Part shown: positions 16,957-25,681 of the stretch, in pieces
Layout of the letters: each line of letters begins with the position of its first letter
Position numbering within the stretch: the stretch's first letter is position 1
Assembly (NCBI GenBank): GCA_021789895.1
Contig: JAJYIU010000022.1
Coordinates: 1 to 64,000 of the forward strand
Length of the DNA stretch: 64,000 nt
DNA from: Acidobacteriota bacterium
GTDB taxonomy: Bacteria > Acidobacteriota > Terriglobia > Terriglobales > SCQP01
Direction of reading: 5' to 3'
Made by a program: the position numbers and the translations under genes
The notes under the pieces: model-generated
Database searches by the model: none
Told to the model about the DNA's origin: nothing
Seen by the model: only the letters and a program-made list of their open reading frames with translations

Positions 16957-18404
16957 GCCGCCCCCGCCAGCGGCAGCCGCACCAGGAAGCTGCTGCCTTC
17001 GCCCGGCACGCTGCAGACTTCGACCGAGCCGCCATGAATTTCCGCCACCCACTTCACGATCGGTAGGCCCAGGCCGCAGCCATCGGCCCGCCCATCGCGA
17101 GTTCGCGATTTATCGGCGCGGTAGAAGCGCTCGAAAATGTGCGGCAGGTCTTCGGCGCTGATGCCGATGCCGCTGTCGCGCACCTGCACCTGCGCGGCGC
17201 TGTTGCGCCGCTCCACCCGCACCTCGACCCAGCCACCGGCGGGGGTGTATTTCAGCGCGTTGTCTATCAGGTTCAGCATCATCTGCCGCAGCCGCAGCCC
17301 ATCCGCGCGCACCGGCACCGGGGCGGCGGTGTACGTGCGCAACTGCAGCTCCCGCGCCGAGGCCACCACTTGCATCTGCTCGACCAGGTCGCGGACCAGC
17401 TCGTTAAGATCCATGGACTCCATGCGCGGCTGATATTCGCCCGCGTCCGCCTGCGCCAGCACCAGCAGGTTGCGGATCATGCGGTTGAGGCGGTCGATTT
17501 CTTCCAGGTTGCTTTCCAGCACCCGGCGGTACTCGGCCATGGACGATTGGCTGACCAGCGCCAGCTCGGTTTCGCCCTGCATGGCCTGCAGCGGAGTGCG
17601 CAGCTCATGGCTGACGTTGGCGGAAAACTCGCGCATGCGCTGGAACGATTCTTCCAGCCGCGAGAACATCGCGTTGAAGGTCGCGGCCAGCTCGTCCAAC
17701 TCGTCGCCGCGGCCGCGGGTAGGGAGGCGGCGGCCGAGGTTGGTGGCGGTGATGGACTGGGCCGCGTGGGTCATATCCGCTACCGGCTTGAGAGTGCGCG
17801 CCGCCATCACCCAGCCGCCGGCGGCGCTGAAGGCGATGGTGACCGGCAACAGCATCAGCAACACCCATAAAAAGGTGTCGAGGGCGTCGTTGATCGGCTT
17901 CAGGCGGGTGCCGATCTGCAGCAGGTAGGGATGCCCCTGGGGGCCGTAAATGACGGCGTTGGCGAAGCGGATTTCCTCGGCCCGGGGCGCGCCCCAGGTG
18001 TAAAACGTCGCCCGCTCGGCCAGAATGCGCTTCAGTTGGCTGGGACGCAGGGAAAAGCCCAGCACCGTGAGCACCGGGGATTGCTTGATCAGTTCGCCCT
18101 GGGCATCGGAGATTTGCGCAATGCGAAAGATGGTGTTGAGCGAATTGTTCTGATCGGCGGCGCCGGCATTGAAGGCCAGCACCGGCTTGTGGTGCTCGAT
18201 CTGCACGTATTGCTTGACGCGGTTGGCCTCGTCCTGCAGCTCGTTGTCGATGTTCCAGTAAATGATGAAGTGCAGTATGCCGAACAGCAGGCCGGCGGCG
18301 ATCAGCAGAATGACGCTGAACAGGACAGTGTATTGAAAGGTCAACTGGCCGCGGATGGTCGCGGGCTTCCAGCGCGGCCAGCGCAGCCGGCGCTCGCCGC
18401 TCAC
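16953..18404 (-). CDS. Sensor histidine kinase, OmpR-partner type
   Basis: The 483-residue inner-membrane kinase has two membrane segments (about 26-50 and 178-202) flanking a periplasmic sensor of about 125 residues. A HAMP linker (about 200-254) and the dimerisation/phosphoacceptor domain follow, with His266 in SANVSHELRTPLQ. The ATPase domain carries the N-box MLNLIDNALKYTP, DSGIGI, the FERFYR region and GCGLGL. All catalytic boxes are intact. It starts with GTG, overlapping the response-regulator stop by GTGA. The signal sensed is unknown. Confidence 0.92.
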   Translation of the reverse strand: MSGERRLRWPRWKPATIRGQLTFQYTVLFSVILLIAAGLLFGILHFIIYWNIDNELQDEANRVKQYVQIEHHKPVLAFNAGAADQNNSLNTIFRIAQISDAQGELIKQSPVLTVLGFSLRPSQLKRILAERATFYTWGAPRAEEIRFANAVIYGPQGHPYLLQIGTRLKPINDALDTFLWVLLMLLPVTIAFSAAGGWVMAARTLKPVADMTHAAQSITATNLGRRLPTRGRGDELDELAATFNAMFSRLEESFQRMREFSANVSHELRTPLQAMQGETELALVSQSSMAEYRRVLESNLEEIDRLNRMIRNLLVLAQADAGEYQPRMESMDLNELVRDLVEQMQVVASARELQLRTYTAAPVPVRADGLRLRQMMLNLIDNALKYTPAGGWVEVRVERRNSAAQVQVRDSGIGISAEDLPHIFERFYRADKSRTRDGRADGCGLGLPIVKWVAEIHGGSVEVCSVPGEGSSFLVRLPLAGAA

Positions 18405-19081
18405 TGCACCACCTCGTGCTTCAGCATGTAGCCGACGCCGCGCACGCTCTGGATCAGCTTGGGGTCGCGGTCCTTGTCGATTTTGTTGCGCAAATAGCTG
18501 ATATAGACGTCAATGACATTGGTGAAGCTGTCGAAGCTGGCGTCCCAGACGTGCTCGGCAATCATGGTGCGGGTCACCACCTGATTGGCGTTGCGCATCA
18601 GGTATTCGAGCAGCATGAATTCCTTGTTGGAAAGCTCCAGCTCGTTGTCGCCGCGCCAGGCGCGATGGCGGGTAGGGTCGAGCACGAGGTCGGCAACGCG
18701 GAGCTGCAGGTTCAGCTCCCGCCATTCGCGCCGCAGCAGCGCCCGCACCCGCGCCTTCAGCTCAGCGAAGGCGAAGGGCTTGATCAGGTAATCGTCGCTG
18801 CCGATTTCCAGGCCGCGCACCCGGTCTTCGACCGTGGTCTTGGCGGTCAGGATCAGGATGGGCACGTTCGGGTTTTTCTTGCGCACCGTCGCCAGCACGG
18901 ACAGCCCCGGAACTTTGGGGAGCATCAGATCGAGAATAATAAGGTCGTACTCGCCCGATTCGGCCAGGTAGAGCGCCTCTTCGCCATCCGCGGCCAGATC
19001 CACGGCAAAGTGGTCCTGCTGCAGTCCCTTTTTGATGAACTGGGCCACCTTGAATTCGTCTTCGACCAGCAGGATTCGCAT
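18401..19081 (-). CDS. OmpR-family response regulator
   Basis: The 226-residue protein has a receiver domain with Asp7/Asp8-type acidic residues (LLVEDE), the phosphoacceptor Asp51 in LIILDLMLP, and the conserved Lys in YLIKPFAF. A winged-helix output domain follows and ends in RNKIDKDRDPKLIQSVRG, typical of OmpR/PhoB. It is the first gene of the five-gene run and probably controls it. The start is the ATG at 19081 directly before RILLVEDE; the longer frame upstream has no family support. The partner kinase overlaps it by 4 bp. Confidence 0.93.
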   Translation of the reverse strand: MRILLVEDEFKVAQFIKKGLQQDHFAVDLAADGEEALYLAESGEYDLIILDLMLPKVPGLSVLATVRKKNPNVPILILTAKTTVEDRVRGLEIGSDDYLIKPFAFAELKARVRALLRREWRELNLQLRVADLVLDPTRHRAWRGDNELELSNKEFMLLEYLMRNANQVVTRTMIAEHVWDASFDSFTNVIDVYISYLRNKIDKDRDPKLIQSVRGVGYMLKHEVVQ

Positions 19082-19271
19082 ACAATTCGGCTTGGCCGGC
19101 GCCCGCCGGCATGAATAGTCTGCGGGGCGCGGGTTAAAATCCAATTAAGCGCAGATTAAAAAATTTTCATCCTTGCCGCCGCGGCGGAGGGCCAAACGCA
19201 CGACTCCCTATTATAATAATGAATGGCTGGGCTCACCGGCAGTCAAGCGATTCCGGCATCGCCCCGTGGCC

Positions 19272-20351
19272 ATGCAAATACGCGATTTCTGTCGTCCCAT
19301 GCCGGTATCACGCCGTCCCCTAGCCTCCACCGCCCCCGCGGCTCCTTCCCGTCCGCAAGGTCTGGCGCCGGAAGGTCTGGCGCCGGCTCGCGCCGCAGGC
19401 TGGCTTGTCCTGCTGGCGGCGCTGCTCGTCCCCCTGGCCGCTGCCGCGTCCCCCTTGGCCCAGGCGCGGCAGTGGGTGGAATGGGGCGACTGGATCCAGG
19501 CGCGCTCGCTGCTCGACGCCGCATTGAAAAGCACGCCGAACGACCCGAAACTGCTGGCGTACGATGCCCATGTCCTGCTGGCCTTTCAGGAAAATAAGCA
19601 GGCGGTCAAGCTCGCCCGCCAGGCGGTCAAACTCGATGCCCGCTGCGGCTCTTGCCATCTTTTTCTCGCCGAAGGCTTGGGGCAGCAGGCCAAGGGAGTG
19701 AGCCGCTTTCGCGCCCTGTTTAAGCTGCACCACATCCTCAAGCACCTGAAACTCGCCTTGCAGCTCTCGCCCAACGACCCCGACGTGTATTGGGGGTTTA
19801 TCAATTACTACCTGCAGGTTCCCCCGGCGGCCGGCGGCGGCGCGGCCAAGGCCTATGCCTATGTTCGCCAATTGGCGCAATACGATGCCGTGGATGGCGC
19901 CCTGGCGATGGGCGAAGTCGAGGTCGCCGGCGGGCATCCGGAGCGGGCCATGCAGGTTTACCGCCAGTCCGCCGCGGCTCATCCCAACGATCCGCGCGCC
20001 TTATTCGCGGTCGGCGAGGCGCTGTTCCGGCAGGGAGATTTTGCCGCCGCCCTGGACTGGCTGCAGCGCGCCCGCCGGCTCGCTCCCCAATCGGCTTTTT
20101 ATACCGGCTACGAAGCGGCCGCACTGGTGCACTTGAGCCGGCAAATCCAGGCGTGGCGGCTGATCCGCGCCTATGAAACCCGGCCGCAGCGCAGCCAACT
20201 GCCGGAATTCCTCGTGGCCCAAGCGCTGAAAGCCGTTGGCCAGAATTTTCCCTGGGCGCGCCAACTGCTCGAAAGTTACCTGGCCGTGCCGCATGAACCC
20301 AACCAACCCTCGCATCGGGTCGCCCGCTCCCTGCTGGCATCCCTGGGCTGA
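19272..20351 (+). CDS. Exported TPR-repeat protein
   Basis: The 359-residue product has an N-terminal hydrophobic segment (WLVLLAALLVPLAAAASP), a probable signal peptide, followed by helical tetratricopeptide-like repeats over most of its length (for example DPRALFAVGEALFRQGDFAAALDWLQRA). Two Cys in DARCGSCHLFLA form a CxxC-like pair, unusual in a TPR protein. TPRs are scaffolds for protein contacts, and no partner is evident. The start could also be the ATG at 19299. It is divergent from the response regulator, with 190 bp between them. Confidence 0.75.
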   Translation: MQIRDFCRPMPVSRRPLASTAPAAPSRPQGLAPEGLAPARAAGWLVLLAALLVPLAAAASPLAQARQWVEWGDWIQARSLLDAALKSTPNDPKLLAYDAHVLLAFQENKQAVKLARQAVKLDARCGSCHLFLAEGLGQQAKGVSRFRALFKLHHILKHLKLALQLSPNDPDVYWGFINYYLQVPPAAGGGAAKAYAYVRQLAQYDAVDGALAMGEVEVAGGHPERAMQVYRQSAAAHPNDPRALFAVGEALFRQGDFAAALDWLQRARRLAPQSAFYTGYEAAALVHLSRQIQAWRLIRAYETRPQRSQLPEFLVAQALKAVGQNFPWARQLLESYLAVPHEPNQPSHRVARSLLASLG

Positions 20352-20434
20352 AAGCTGCCCGGTCCGCGCGATTCGCCCGCGTTGAGGTGAGCTAGGCCCG
20401 AGGCGCGCAACGGGAACCCCTATACTGGGATGCC

Positions 20435-21397
20435 ATGCAGACGGAATCGCCATGCTTGCCGCCCTTGCGCCTGCGCCCGTTGTTTATTCCGCGCGTCTGG
20501 GGCGTGCGCGAGCTGGCGCCGTTCTACGATGGGCGCGGCCGGGAACCCGAGCCGATCGGCGAGACCTGGCTGACCGCCAACGATTGCCTCATCGAGCCCG
20601 AGGGTGAACCCCTGCGGCAGCGGCTGGCCCGCGAGGGCAGGCGCCTGACGGGCGCGGCGGACGTCGGCGAATTTCCCCTGCTGGTCAAGTTTCTGTTTCC
20701 CGCCGACCGGCTCTCCGTCCAGGTGCACCCCACCGACGAATATGCTATGCGCCGCGGCCTGGGACGTGGCAAAACGGAGATGTGGCACGTGGTGGCCGCG
20801 CAGCCCGGCGCCCGGCTGGGCGTCAACTTGCGGCCCGGCATCGCGATGGCCGAATTTGCCGCTGCCTGCCGCGTCGGGCGCGGGGCGGAATGCCTCGATT
20901 GGCAGCCTGCTCAAACCGGCGATACCTTTTATATCCCCGCCGGCACGATCCATGCCATCGGTCCCGGAATGGTCTTGTGCGAGGTCCAGCAGCAGTCGGA
21001 TAACACCTTTCGTCTCGACGACTATGGCCGCCTCGGACTCGACGGCCGCCCGCGAGCGCTTCATTGGGAAGATGGTTTTACCGTTGCCCGCCCGCATGCC
21101 GGCGGCGGTAAGCTCAACCGCCGGCCGCAGCGGGCCGGCTTGCTTTGCAGTAGTCCATATTTCCGAGTGGAAAAGTTCAGCCTGGAACGCGATGCGCTGC
21201 CGCTGGACGCGGGAACAATGCATGTAATCGCCGCGCTCGATCCGGGTTTGAGGCTCGAGCGCGCCGCAACGTATGGAACCGAGCCGGGCCTGGACCTGCC
21301 GCCGGCCACTTGCGCGATCGTGCCCGCCGCCAGCGCAATATGGCAACTGGCCGGACGCGGCGCCGGGCTCGATATCACGCTCCCCATCTACCGATAG
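20435..21397 (+). CDS. manA: Mannose-6-phosphate isomerase, short class I type
   Basis: Interconverts mannose-6-phosphate and fructose-6-phosphate with zinc. The 320-residue cupin shows FLFPADRLSVQVHPTD, KTEMWHVV and GDTFYIPAGTIHAIG, with Gln, His, Glu and His in the expected metal-binding positions. The length fits the short form (about 315 residues) seen in Bacillus and many environmental bacteria. It supplies GDP-mannose for glycans or permits mannose use. 83 bp follow the TPR gene on the same strand. Confidence 0.9.
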   Translation: MQTESPCLPPLRLRPLFIPRVWGVRELAPFYDGRGREPEPIGETWLTANDCLIEPEGEPLRQRLAREGRRLTGAADVGEFPLLVKFLFPADRLSVQVHPTDEYAMRRGLGRGKTEMWHVVAAQPGARLGVNLRPGIAMAEFAAACRVGRGAECLDWQPAQTGDTFYIPAGTIHAIGPGMVLCEVQQQSDNTFRLDDYGRLGLDGRPRALHWEDGFTVARPHAGGGKLNRRPQRAGLLCSSPYFRVEKFSLERDALPLDAGTMHVIAALDPGLRLERAATYGTEPGLDLPPATCAIVPAASAIWQLAGRGAGLDITLPIYR

Positions 21398-21507
21398 TTT
21401 GCGGGTATTCCGCTTTGCCCGGGAGATGTGCTGGCCCGCGCCCATCGTTTCATTACTGGCATCGCCCTCCCCTGCCGGTGTGGTGTTCGCTTGATTGTAT
21501 TGAACGG

Positions 21508-21523
21508 GCGGGAGATGAGCGGA
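21508..21523 (+). repeat. Third copy of a 16-base dispersed word
   Basis: GCGGGAGATGAGCGGA here is identical to the minus-strand sequence at the end of both long repeats at 881-985 and 1005-1109. It lies in the gap between manA and tRNA-Glu. Confidence 0.5.
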
Positions 21524-21618
21524 GAATTTCTGGATCGTAGTGGCGAATATGCGTGGGCAATTTAGCGCCGGCAGTATTCGATGGCTGCAACCGAAGCGCC
21601 TGAATAAAAAATGCTATT

Positions 21619-21624
21619 TATAAT
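21619..21624 (+). promoter_or_regulatory. -10 element of tRNA-Glu promoter
   Basis: A perfect TATAAT lies 21 bp before the tRNA. No good -35 hexamer is seen at the matching distance. Confidence 0.5.
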
Positions 21625-21644
21625 GGAGTAGTTTAGCCGCGCGT

Positions 21645-21721
21645 GGCGCCATCGTCTAGCGGCCCAGGACGTCGCCCTCTCAAGGCGAAGATCGCGGGTT
21701 CGAATCCCGCTGGCGCTACCA
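21645..21721 (+). tRNA. tRNA-Glu (anticodon CTC)
   Basis: A complete cloverleaf can be drawn. The acceptor arm is GGCGCCA against TGGCGCT with a first-pair G-U wobble. The D-arm includes TCTAGCGGCCCAGGA, as in other tRNA-Glu genes. The anticodon stem TCGCC/GGCGA encloses the loop CTCTCAA with CTC at 21679-21681. The T-arm is GCGGG-TTCGAAT-CCCGC. CCA is encoded. A run of T follows at once, a likely terminator. Confidence 0.95.
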
Positions 21722-21900
21722 ATCTTTTTTTGAACCCATCAGCAATCTATTTTTCTCCGGCGGGCTGCGCCGGCCGGTAGTGGCGCAGAGCTGCGTCGCC
21801 GGTAGCTGGCTGCCTGCGTGTTTTCAGCCGCTGTTGCGGCATTTCACCCACTTTAGAGCTATATAAAAACCTGCGCTGCGCGCCGAAATCGCGGCCGTGG

Positions 21901-22710
21901 CTAGCTGCCCTTGAGCGCTTCCAATTCCCGTGGTTTCATTAACAGAAAGCCGTTCCCGCGCCGGCGCAGAATTCCCTGGCGGCGTAAATCGGAGAAGATG
22001 CGGCTGACCGTTTCGCGCGTGGTGCCGATACTTTCGGCAATATCTTCCTGCGTCACCGGGAAGGAAACCAGGGTTCCCTGGGTGCTTTCCTGGCCGTGTT
22101 CGGCGGCGCGCGTCAAAAGCAGTTCCGCCAGCCGCGACACGACATGGCGGTGCAAGGCCAACATGCGCGCATGCTCCCAGGATTTTTGCAATTGGATCGC
22201 CAGCGCCTCGATCACCACCCGGTAACTGTTGGGATGTTCCGTCAGAAAATTCAGGAATTGCACTCGCGGGATGAAAGTGATCTGGCTGGGCAGCAGGGTT
22301 TCGGCGCTGACCGGATAGGGGCTGCCGGTCAGGCTGCTGCTGATGCCCAGCACTTCGCCCTGGCCCACCCGCCGCAGGATGACCGTGCCCCCCTGCTGCG
22401 AATTCGCGAAGGTTTTAATCTCGCCCGAGCATACGACATAAATGCCGCGCGTCGCCTCGCCTTCGAAAAACAACACCACCCCGCGTGGATACCAGGCAAT
22501 CTGGCGGATTTCCTGGAGTTTAGTCATTTCTTTTTTATCGAAGCGGCCCAAAAAGCAGTTTTGCGCGCGGGGACAACTGCTGCAGAGCGGAATCGGGATG
22601 TGGCTGCCCGGCCAGACGCCGACATGCCCATTCCCCGGCGGCAATTCCATCCGGTTGGTCTTTTTCTGCTCCATCAGGCGTCCCTTTTTCCTCTTGGCCG
22701 TGCGGGGCAT
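21901..22710 (-). CDS. FNR/CRP-family regulator with likely Fe-S cluster
   Basis: The 269-residue regulator has an N-terminal CSSCPRAQNC motif (Cys43, 46 and 52; C-x2-C-x5-C), the FNR spacing, plus Cys94 in YVVCSGEI, which can complete a [4Fe-4S] oxygen sensor. A cyclic-nucleotide-type beta barrel and dimer helix follow. The HTH reads VTQEDIAESIGTTRETVSRI; the ExxSR pattern is the one that reads TTGAT half-sites. It would switch genes on oxygen supply. ATG at 22710 has GAGGAG just upstream; 22674 is an alternative. It is divergent from the Rieske/cytochrome b pair. Confidence 0.88.
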   Translation of the reverse strand: MPRTAKRKKGRLMEQKKTNRMELPPGNGHVGVWPGSHIPIPLCSSCPRAQNCFLGRFDKKEMTKLQEIRQIAWYPRGVVLFFEGEATRGIYVVCSGEIKTFANSQQGGTVILRRVGQGEVLGISSSLTGSPYPVSAETLLPSQITFIPRVQFLNFLTEHPNSYRVVIEALAIQLQKSWEHARMLALHRHVVSRLAELLLTRAAEHGQESTQGTLVSFPVTQEDIAESIGTTRETVSRIFSDLRRQGILRRRGNGFLLMKPRELEALKGS

Positions 22711-22788
22711 ACGCTCCTCGCGGCCGTGATGTAGATGCTTTTGTGCCTGCATGTGTTTAACCAAACCGACGGAATTGATCAAAACCAC

Positions 22789-23221
22789 TACTCAACTTGA
22801 CGGCGGTCACATTGCGCCGCCCTGCCTGCCCGATTCCGCTGCCTGGCCGCCGGCGGCGGAGCCTCGCCATGCGCCGGGGGACGGCTGGTTCGGGCAGGGA
22901 AGCGGCCCGTGCTCAGCCCCCTTCTATTGCATCCTCGCCGGCGCGCGCCGTCGTTGATCAGGGTTACGGCTGCAAGTGATATGGGTCACCTGGGCGAGCT
23001 TCTCCCGTTGTCTGCAGTCACCGCCATGGCCATGCCCGGTCACAGCGTGGGCGCGAGCGGAGGGCATAGGCTGGATTTGAAGTCGCACGGGCGCAGCATC
23101 GCAGCGCGGCGCCAAATGGCAGCCGCGATCTCCCGCGCAGGCTCCTCGGTTTGGATGGCCGCCCGCGGCTCGAGTCCTCCCGCCTGCGGCCATCCACCGG
23201 GAGAAACGAGAGGACTTTCCT
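22789..23221. other. Divergent regulatory region, fnr-like gene and bc genes
   Basis: This 430-bp gap has no gene. On the left, AATTGATCAAAA (about 22773-22784) combines two overlapping FNR half-sites but lacks the normal 4-bp spacer. A promoter-like pair lies at 22954-22982. AGAGGA with a 7-bp gap precedes the Rieske ATG. Confidence 0.5.
22954..22982 (+). promoter_or_regulatory. Candidate sigma-70 promoter for the Rieske operon
   Basis: TTGATC at 22954-22959, a 17-bp spacer and TGATAT at 22977-22982. It would give a leader of about 230 bases before the Rieske start. Each hexamer has mismatches to consensus, so support is moderate. Confidence 0.35.
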
Positions 23222-23899
23222 ATGATTCCCGGGGATTCGTCTCCCACTCCGCAAAACCTCGAAACCGAAACCGCCGACCGTAGCCGGCGGCGCGCCGCGG
23301 CCTGGATGTTGGGCGCGGCCTCGGGTCTGCTCGCCGGCCTGATGGGTTTCCCCCTGCTGCGTTTTTTCCTCTTTCCGCTGCGCGCGGAAGCGTCGAAAGG
23401 GAAACCGCGCGACCTGGCAATGATGGCGGCGCCCGAAGGACGGCTGCAAAACGTCTGGCTGCGGCTGCGTCAGCCCTGGTCCGTGGGCGGGGGTGGCGGC
23501 GCCCCGGCTTCAGGACAGGTCTGGACCGACCTCGGCCCGCTGGACCGCTTCCGCGGGCTGAATGCGCCCAAAAGTATGGTAATCAAGCTGGAAACTACCA
23601 ACGGCTGGCAGACCAGCCTCAGCCGCAAGCTGATTTACATCACCCGCAGCGCGCGCGGGCGGTTGCAGGTGCTGTCAGCGGTCTGTCCTCACCTGGGCTG
23701 CACGGTAGATTGGGAGCCGGCGCGCAACGATTTCCACTGCCCTTGCCATAACAGCGTCTTCGCGCCCGACGGCAATTACATTTCCGGTCCCGCCCCGCGC
23801 GGCATGGATAGCTTGCCGATCCGCGTGGTTCAGGGCCGGCTGCAGGTGCGGTATCTATACTTCCGCAACCTGCTGGCTCAAAAGGTGGAGCTGAGCTAA
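23222..23899 (+). CDS. Rieske iron-sulphur subunit of cytochrome bc complex
   Basis: The 225-residue subunit has an N-terminal membrane anchor (about 26-53) and a C-terminal Rieske fold. Cluster ligands are in CPHLGCT and CPCHNS, two Cys and two His. It carries electrons from quinol to cytochrome c inside the bc1/b6f-type complex on the periplasmic side. The anchor is preceded by RSRRRAAAW, compatible with twin-arginine export. AGAGGA lies 7 bp before the ATG. Its stop overlaps the cytochrome b start by one base (TAATG). Confidence 0.92.
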   Translation: MIPGDSSPTPQNLETETADRSRRRAAAWMLGAASGLLAGLMGFPLLRFFLFPLRAEASKGKPRDLAMMAAPEGRLQNVWLRLRQPWSVGGGGGAPASGQVWTDLGPLDRFRGLNAPKSMVIKLETTNGWQTSLSRKLIYITRSARGRLQVLSAVCPHLGCTVDWEPARNDFHCPCHNSVFAPDGNYISGPAPRGMDSLPIRVVQGRLQVRYLYFRNLLAQKVELS

Positions 23900-25392
23900 T
23901 GTCCATGCGCGCCCAACCGCTTGCCCCCGCTCCGGTTAAAGACATTCCGCCTGCGTCCGCCGCCGATTGGCTCGATGCGCGCACCGGCTGGCGCGGCCTG
24001 TTGCGCGAGGCGCTGGAGGAACGCATCCCCGGCGGCGCCCGCTGGGCCTATGTGTTTGGTTCCGCCCTGCTGTTCCTGCTGCTCTCGCAGATCGTAACCG
24101 GGGTCTTCCTGACGTTTTATTACGTGCCTTCCGCCGATCACGCGCATACCACCGTGGCCTACATCACCAAGGTGGTTGCCGATGGCGCCTTCCTGCGCAG
24201 CCTGCATGCCTGGGGTGCCAGTTTAATGGTGATCCTGATCGCTATCCACGTCACTCAAGTAGTGATCTACGGCTCCTACAAGGGAAAGCGGGAACTGCTT
24301 TGGCTTTCCGGGGGCGGCTTGATGGCTCTGGTGCTGGGGATGGCGTTTACCGGTTATTTATTGCCCTGGGATGAGCGCGCCTATTTCGCCACCGCCGTCG
24401 GCACCAATGCCATCAGCGAGATTCCCGGCATCGGCAACACGCTCAAGCTGATCTTGCGGGCCGGGCCGGGCATGGGCACCCTGACCATCTCCCGGTTTTT
24501 TACGCTGCATGTTTTCATGATTCCGGCGGCGCTGCTATTGTTTGTGGGCTTGCACCTGTTCCTGTTCCGCAAGGCCGGCCCGGCCGGCCCGCCCTCTGCC
24601 GATCCGGTGCAGCCGGCGGGGCGCTCGGAGAAGTTCTATCCGCGTCAACTGATGATGGACGCCGGCTTTGCGCTGCTGCTGATCGCCGCATTGGCGCTGC
24701 TGGCCGTGCTGCTGCCCAAGACCCTGGGGCCGCGCGCCAATCCCGCCGACACCCAGTTTATTCCGCGCCCGGAATGGTATTACCGGCCGCTGTTCCAGTG
24801 GCTGAAATACTGGGAAGGTTCGCGGGTGATCACCGGCTTGCTGGTGATTCCCGGCTTGCTGGCGGCATTATTCCTGGGGTTGCCGTTCCTGGATCGCCGC
24901 GCTGAGCGCCGGCCTTGGCGCCGCCCGCTGGTGGTGGGGTTGTTTCTGGCATTGCTGGGCGGCCTGATTGGCCTCGGTGTGGCCAGCTATCGCGCCGATG
25001 CGAGTGATCCGGCCACTGCCGCGCAACTCGCCCGCCAGACGCAGCAGGAACGGGATTATATGCACCAGCCCTTCGCTCCCAGCCGCGGCGGCAGCGCGCT
25101 GCCAGCGGCGCCTTCCGCCGCCGCGCTCGCTCCGGCTCAGGCGGCGGCCCTCGCGGCCGGCAAAAAAGTGTATGCCGCGCAGGCGTGCATCGCCTGCCAT
25201 GGCCCCGACGGCGCCGGTACTCCCATGGCCCCCAAACTGGCCGGCATTCACGCCAAATACAGCCCCGCCCAACTCAGCCAATTGATCGCTCATCCCACCC
25301 CCGCGATGACTTCCCGGGGCATGCCGCCGCACTTTACGCTTTCACCCGCCGATTTGAATAACCTCGTCGCCTATCTTGAACATTTGCCCTAA
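23899..25392 (+). CDS. Cytochrome b fused to a C-terminal cytochrome c domain
   Basis: The 497-residue protein joins a cytochrome b core to a haem c domain. Haem b ligands are His103/His117 and His204/His219. The quinol-site motif PEWY is at 291-294. After about eight membrane segments, a linker leads to a haem c site CIACH (430-434), with a candidate Met ligand in RGMPP. The protein thus carries three haems and combines cytochrome b with the electron exit cytochrome, replacing a separate c1 subunit. Together with the preceding Rieske gene it forms a complete two-gene quinol-oxidising complex. Confidence 0.92.
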   Translation: MSMRAQPLAPAPVKDIPPASAADWLDARTGWRGLLREALEERIPGGARWAYVFGSALLFLLLSQIVTGVFLTFYYVPSADHAHTTVAYITKVVADGAFLRSLHAWGASLMVILIAIHVTQVVIYGSYKGKRELLWLSGGGLMALVLGMAFTGYLLPWDERAYFATAVGTNAISEIPGIGNTLKLILRAGPGMGTLTISRFFTLHVFMIPAALLLFVGLHLFLFRKAGPAGPPSADPVQPAGRSEKFYPRQLMMDAGFALLLIAALALLAVLLPKTLGPRANPADTQFIPRPEWYYRPLFQWLKYWEGSRVITGLLVIPGLLAALFLGLPFLDRRAERRPWRRPLVVGLFLALLGGLIGLGVASYRADASDPATAAQLARQTQQERDYMHQPFAPSRGGSALPAAPSAAALAPAQAAALAAGKKVYAAQACIACHGPDGAGTPMAPKLAGIHAKYSPAQLSQLIAHPTPAMTSRGMPPHFTLSPADLNNLVAYLEHLP

Positions 25393-25500
25393 AGAGGGGC
25401 CGGTGGATGGGCGAAGTCCTGCCGCCTCGCCGATGAGAACAATTCGCAATGTGTCCGGTTCAGCCGGGCCCTTGCGATAGCGTTAGCGCCTAAGCTTCGG

Positions 25501-25535
25501 CCACCCACGCGGTGCGTGGGTGGCGGCCGTGCCGC
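25501..25535. repeat. REP-like palindromic element, copy 2
   Basis: Arms CCACCCACGC and GCGTGGGTGG surround a 3-bp loop at 25501-25523, a perfect 10-bp stem. The GGCCGTGCCGC tail follows, as in the copy at 2786-2816. It sits in the 289-bp gap after the cytochrome b gene and could also stabilise the 3' end of that transcript. Confidence 0.7.
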
Positions 25536-25681
25536 CCGGAACATCGCCGTATCGGCATCAACCCCGCCTGGCGGGCCCGGGAGGAAAGCGCCACCGGGCG
25601 TCTGGAAATCGCTTGGCTTTTTAATTAATCCATGCACTAATGTCTTGTCCCCCGGTGCGCCTCGGCGCCTGAAATTCTCTT

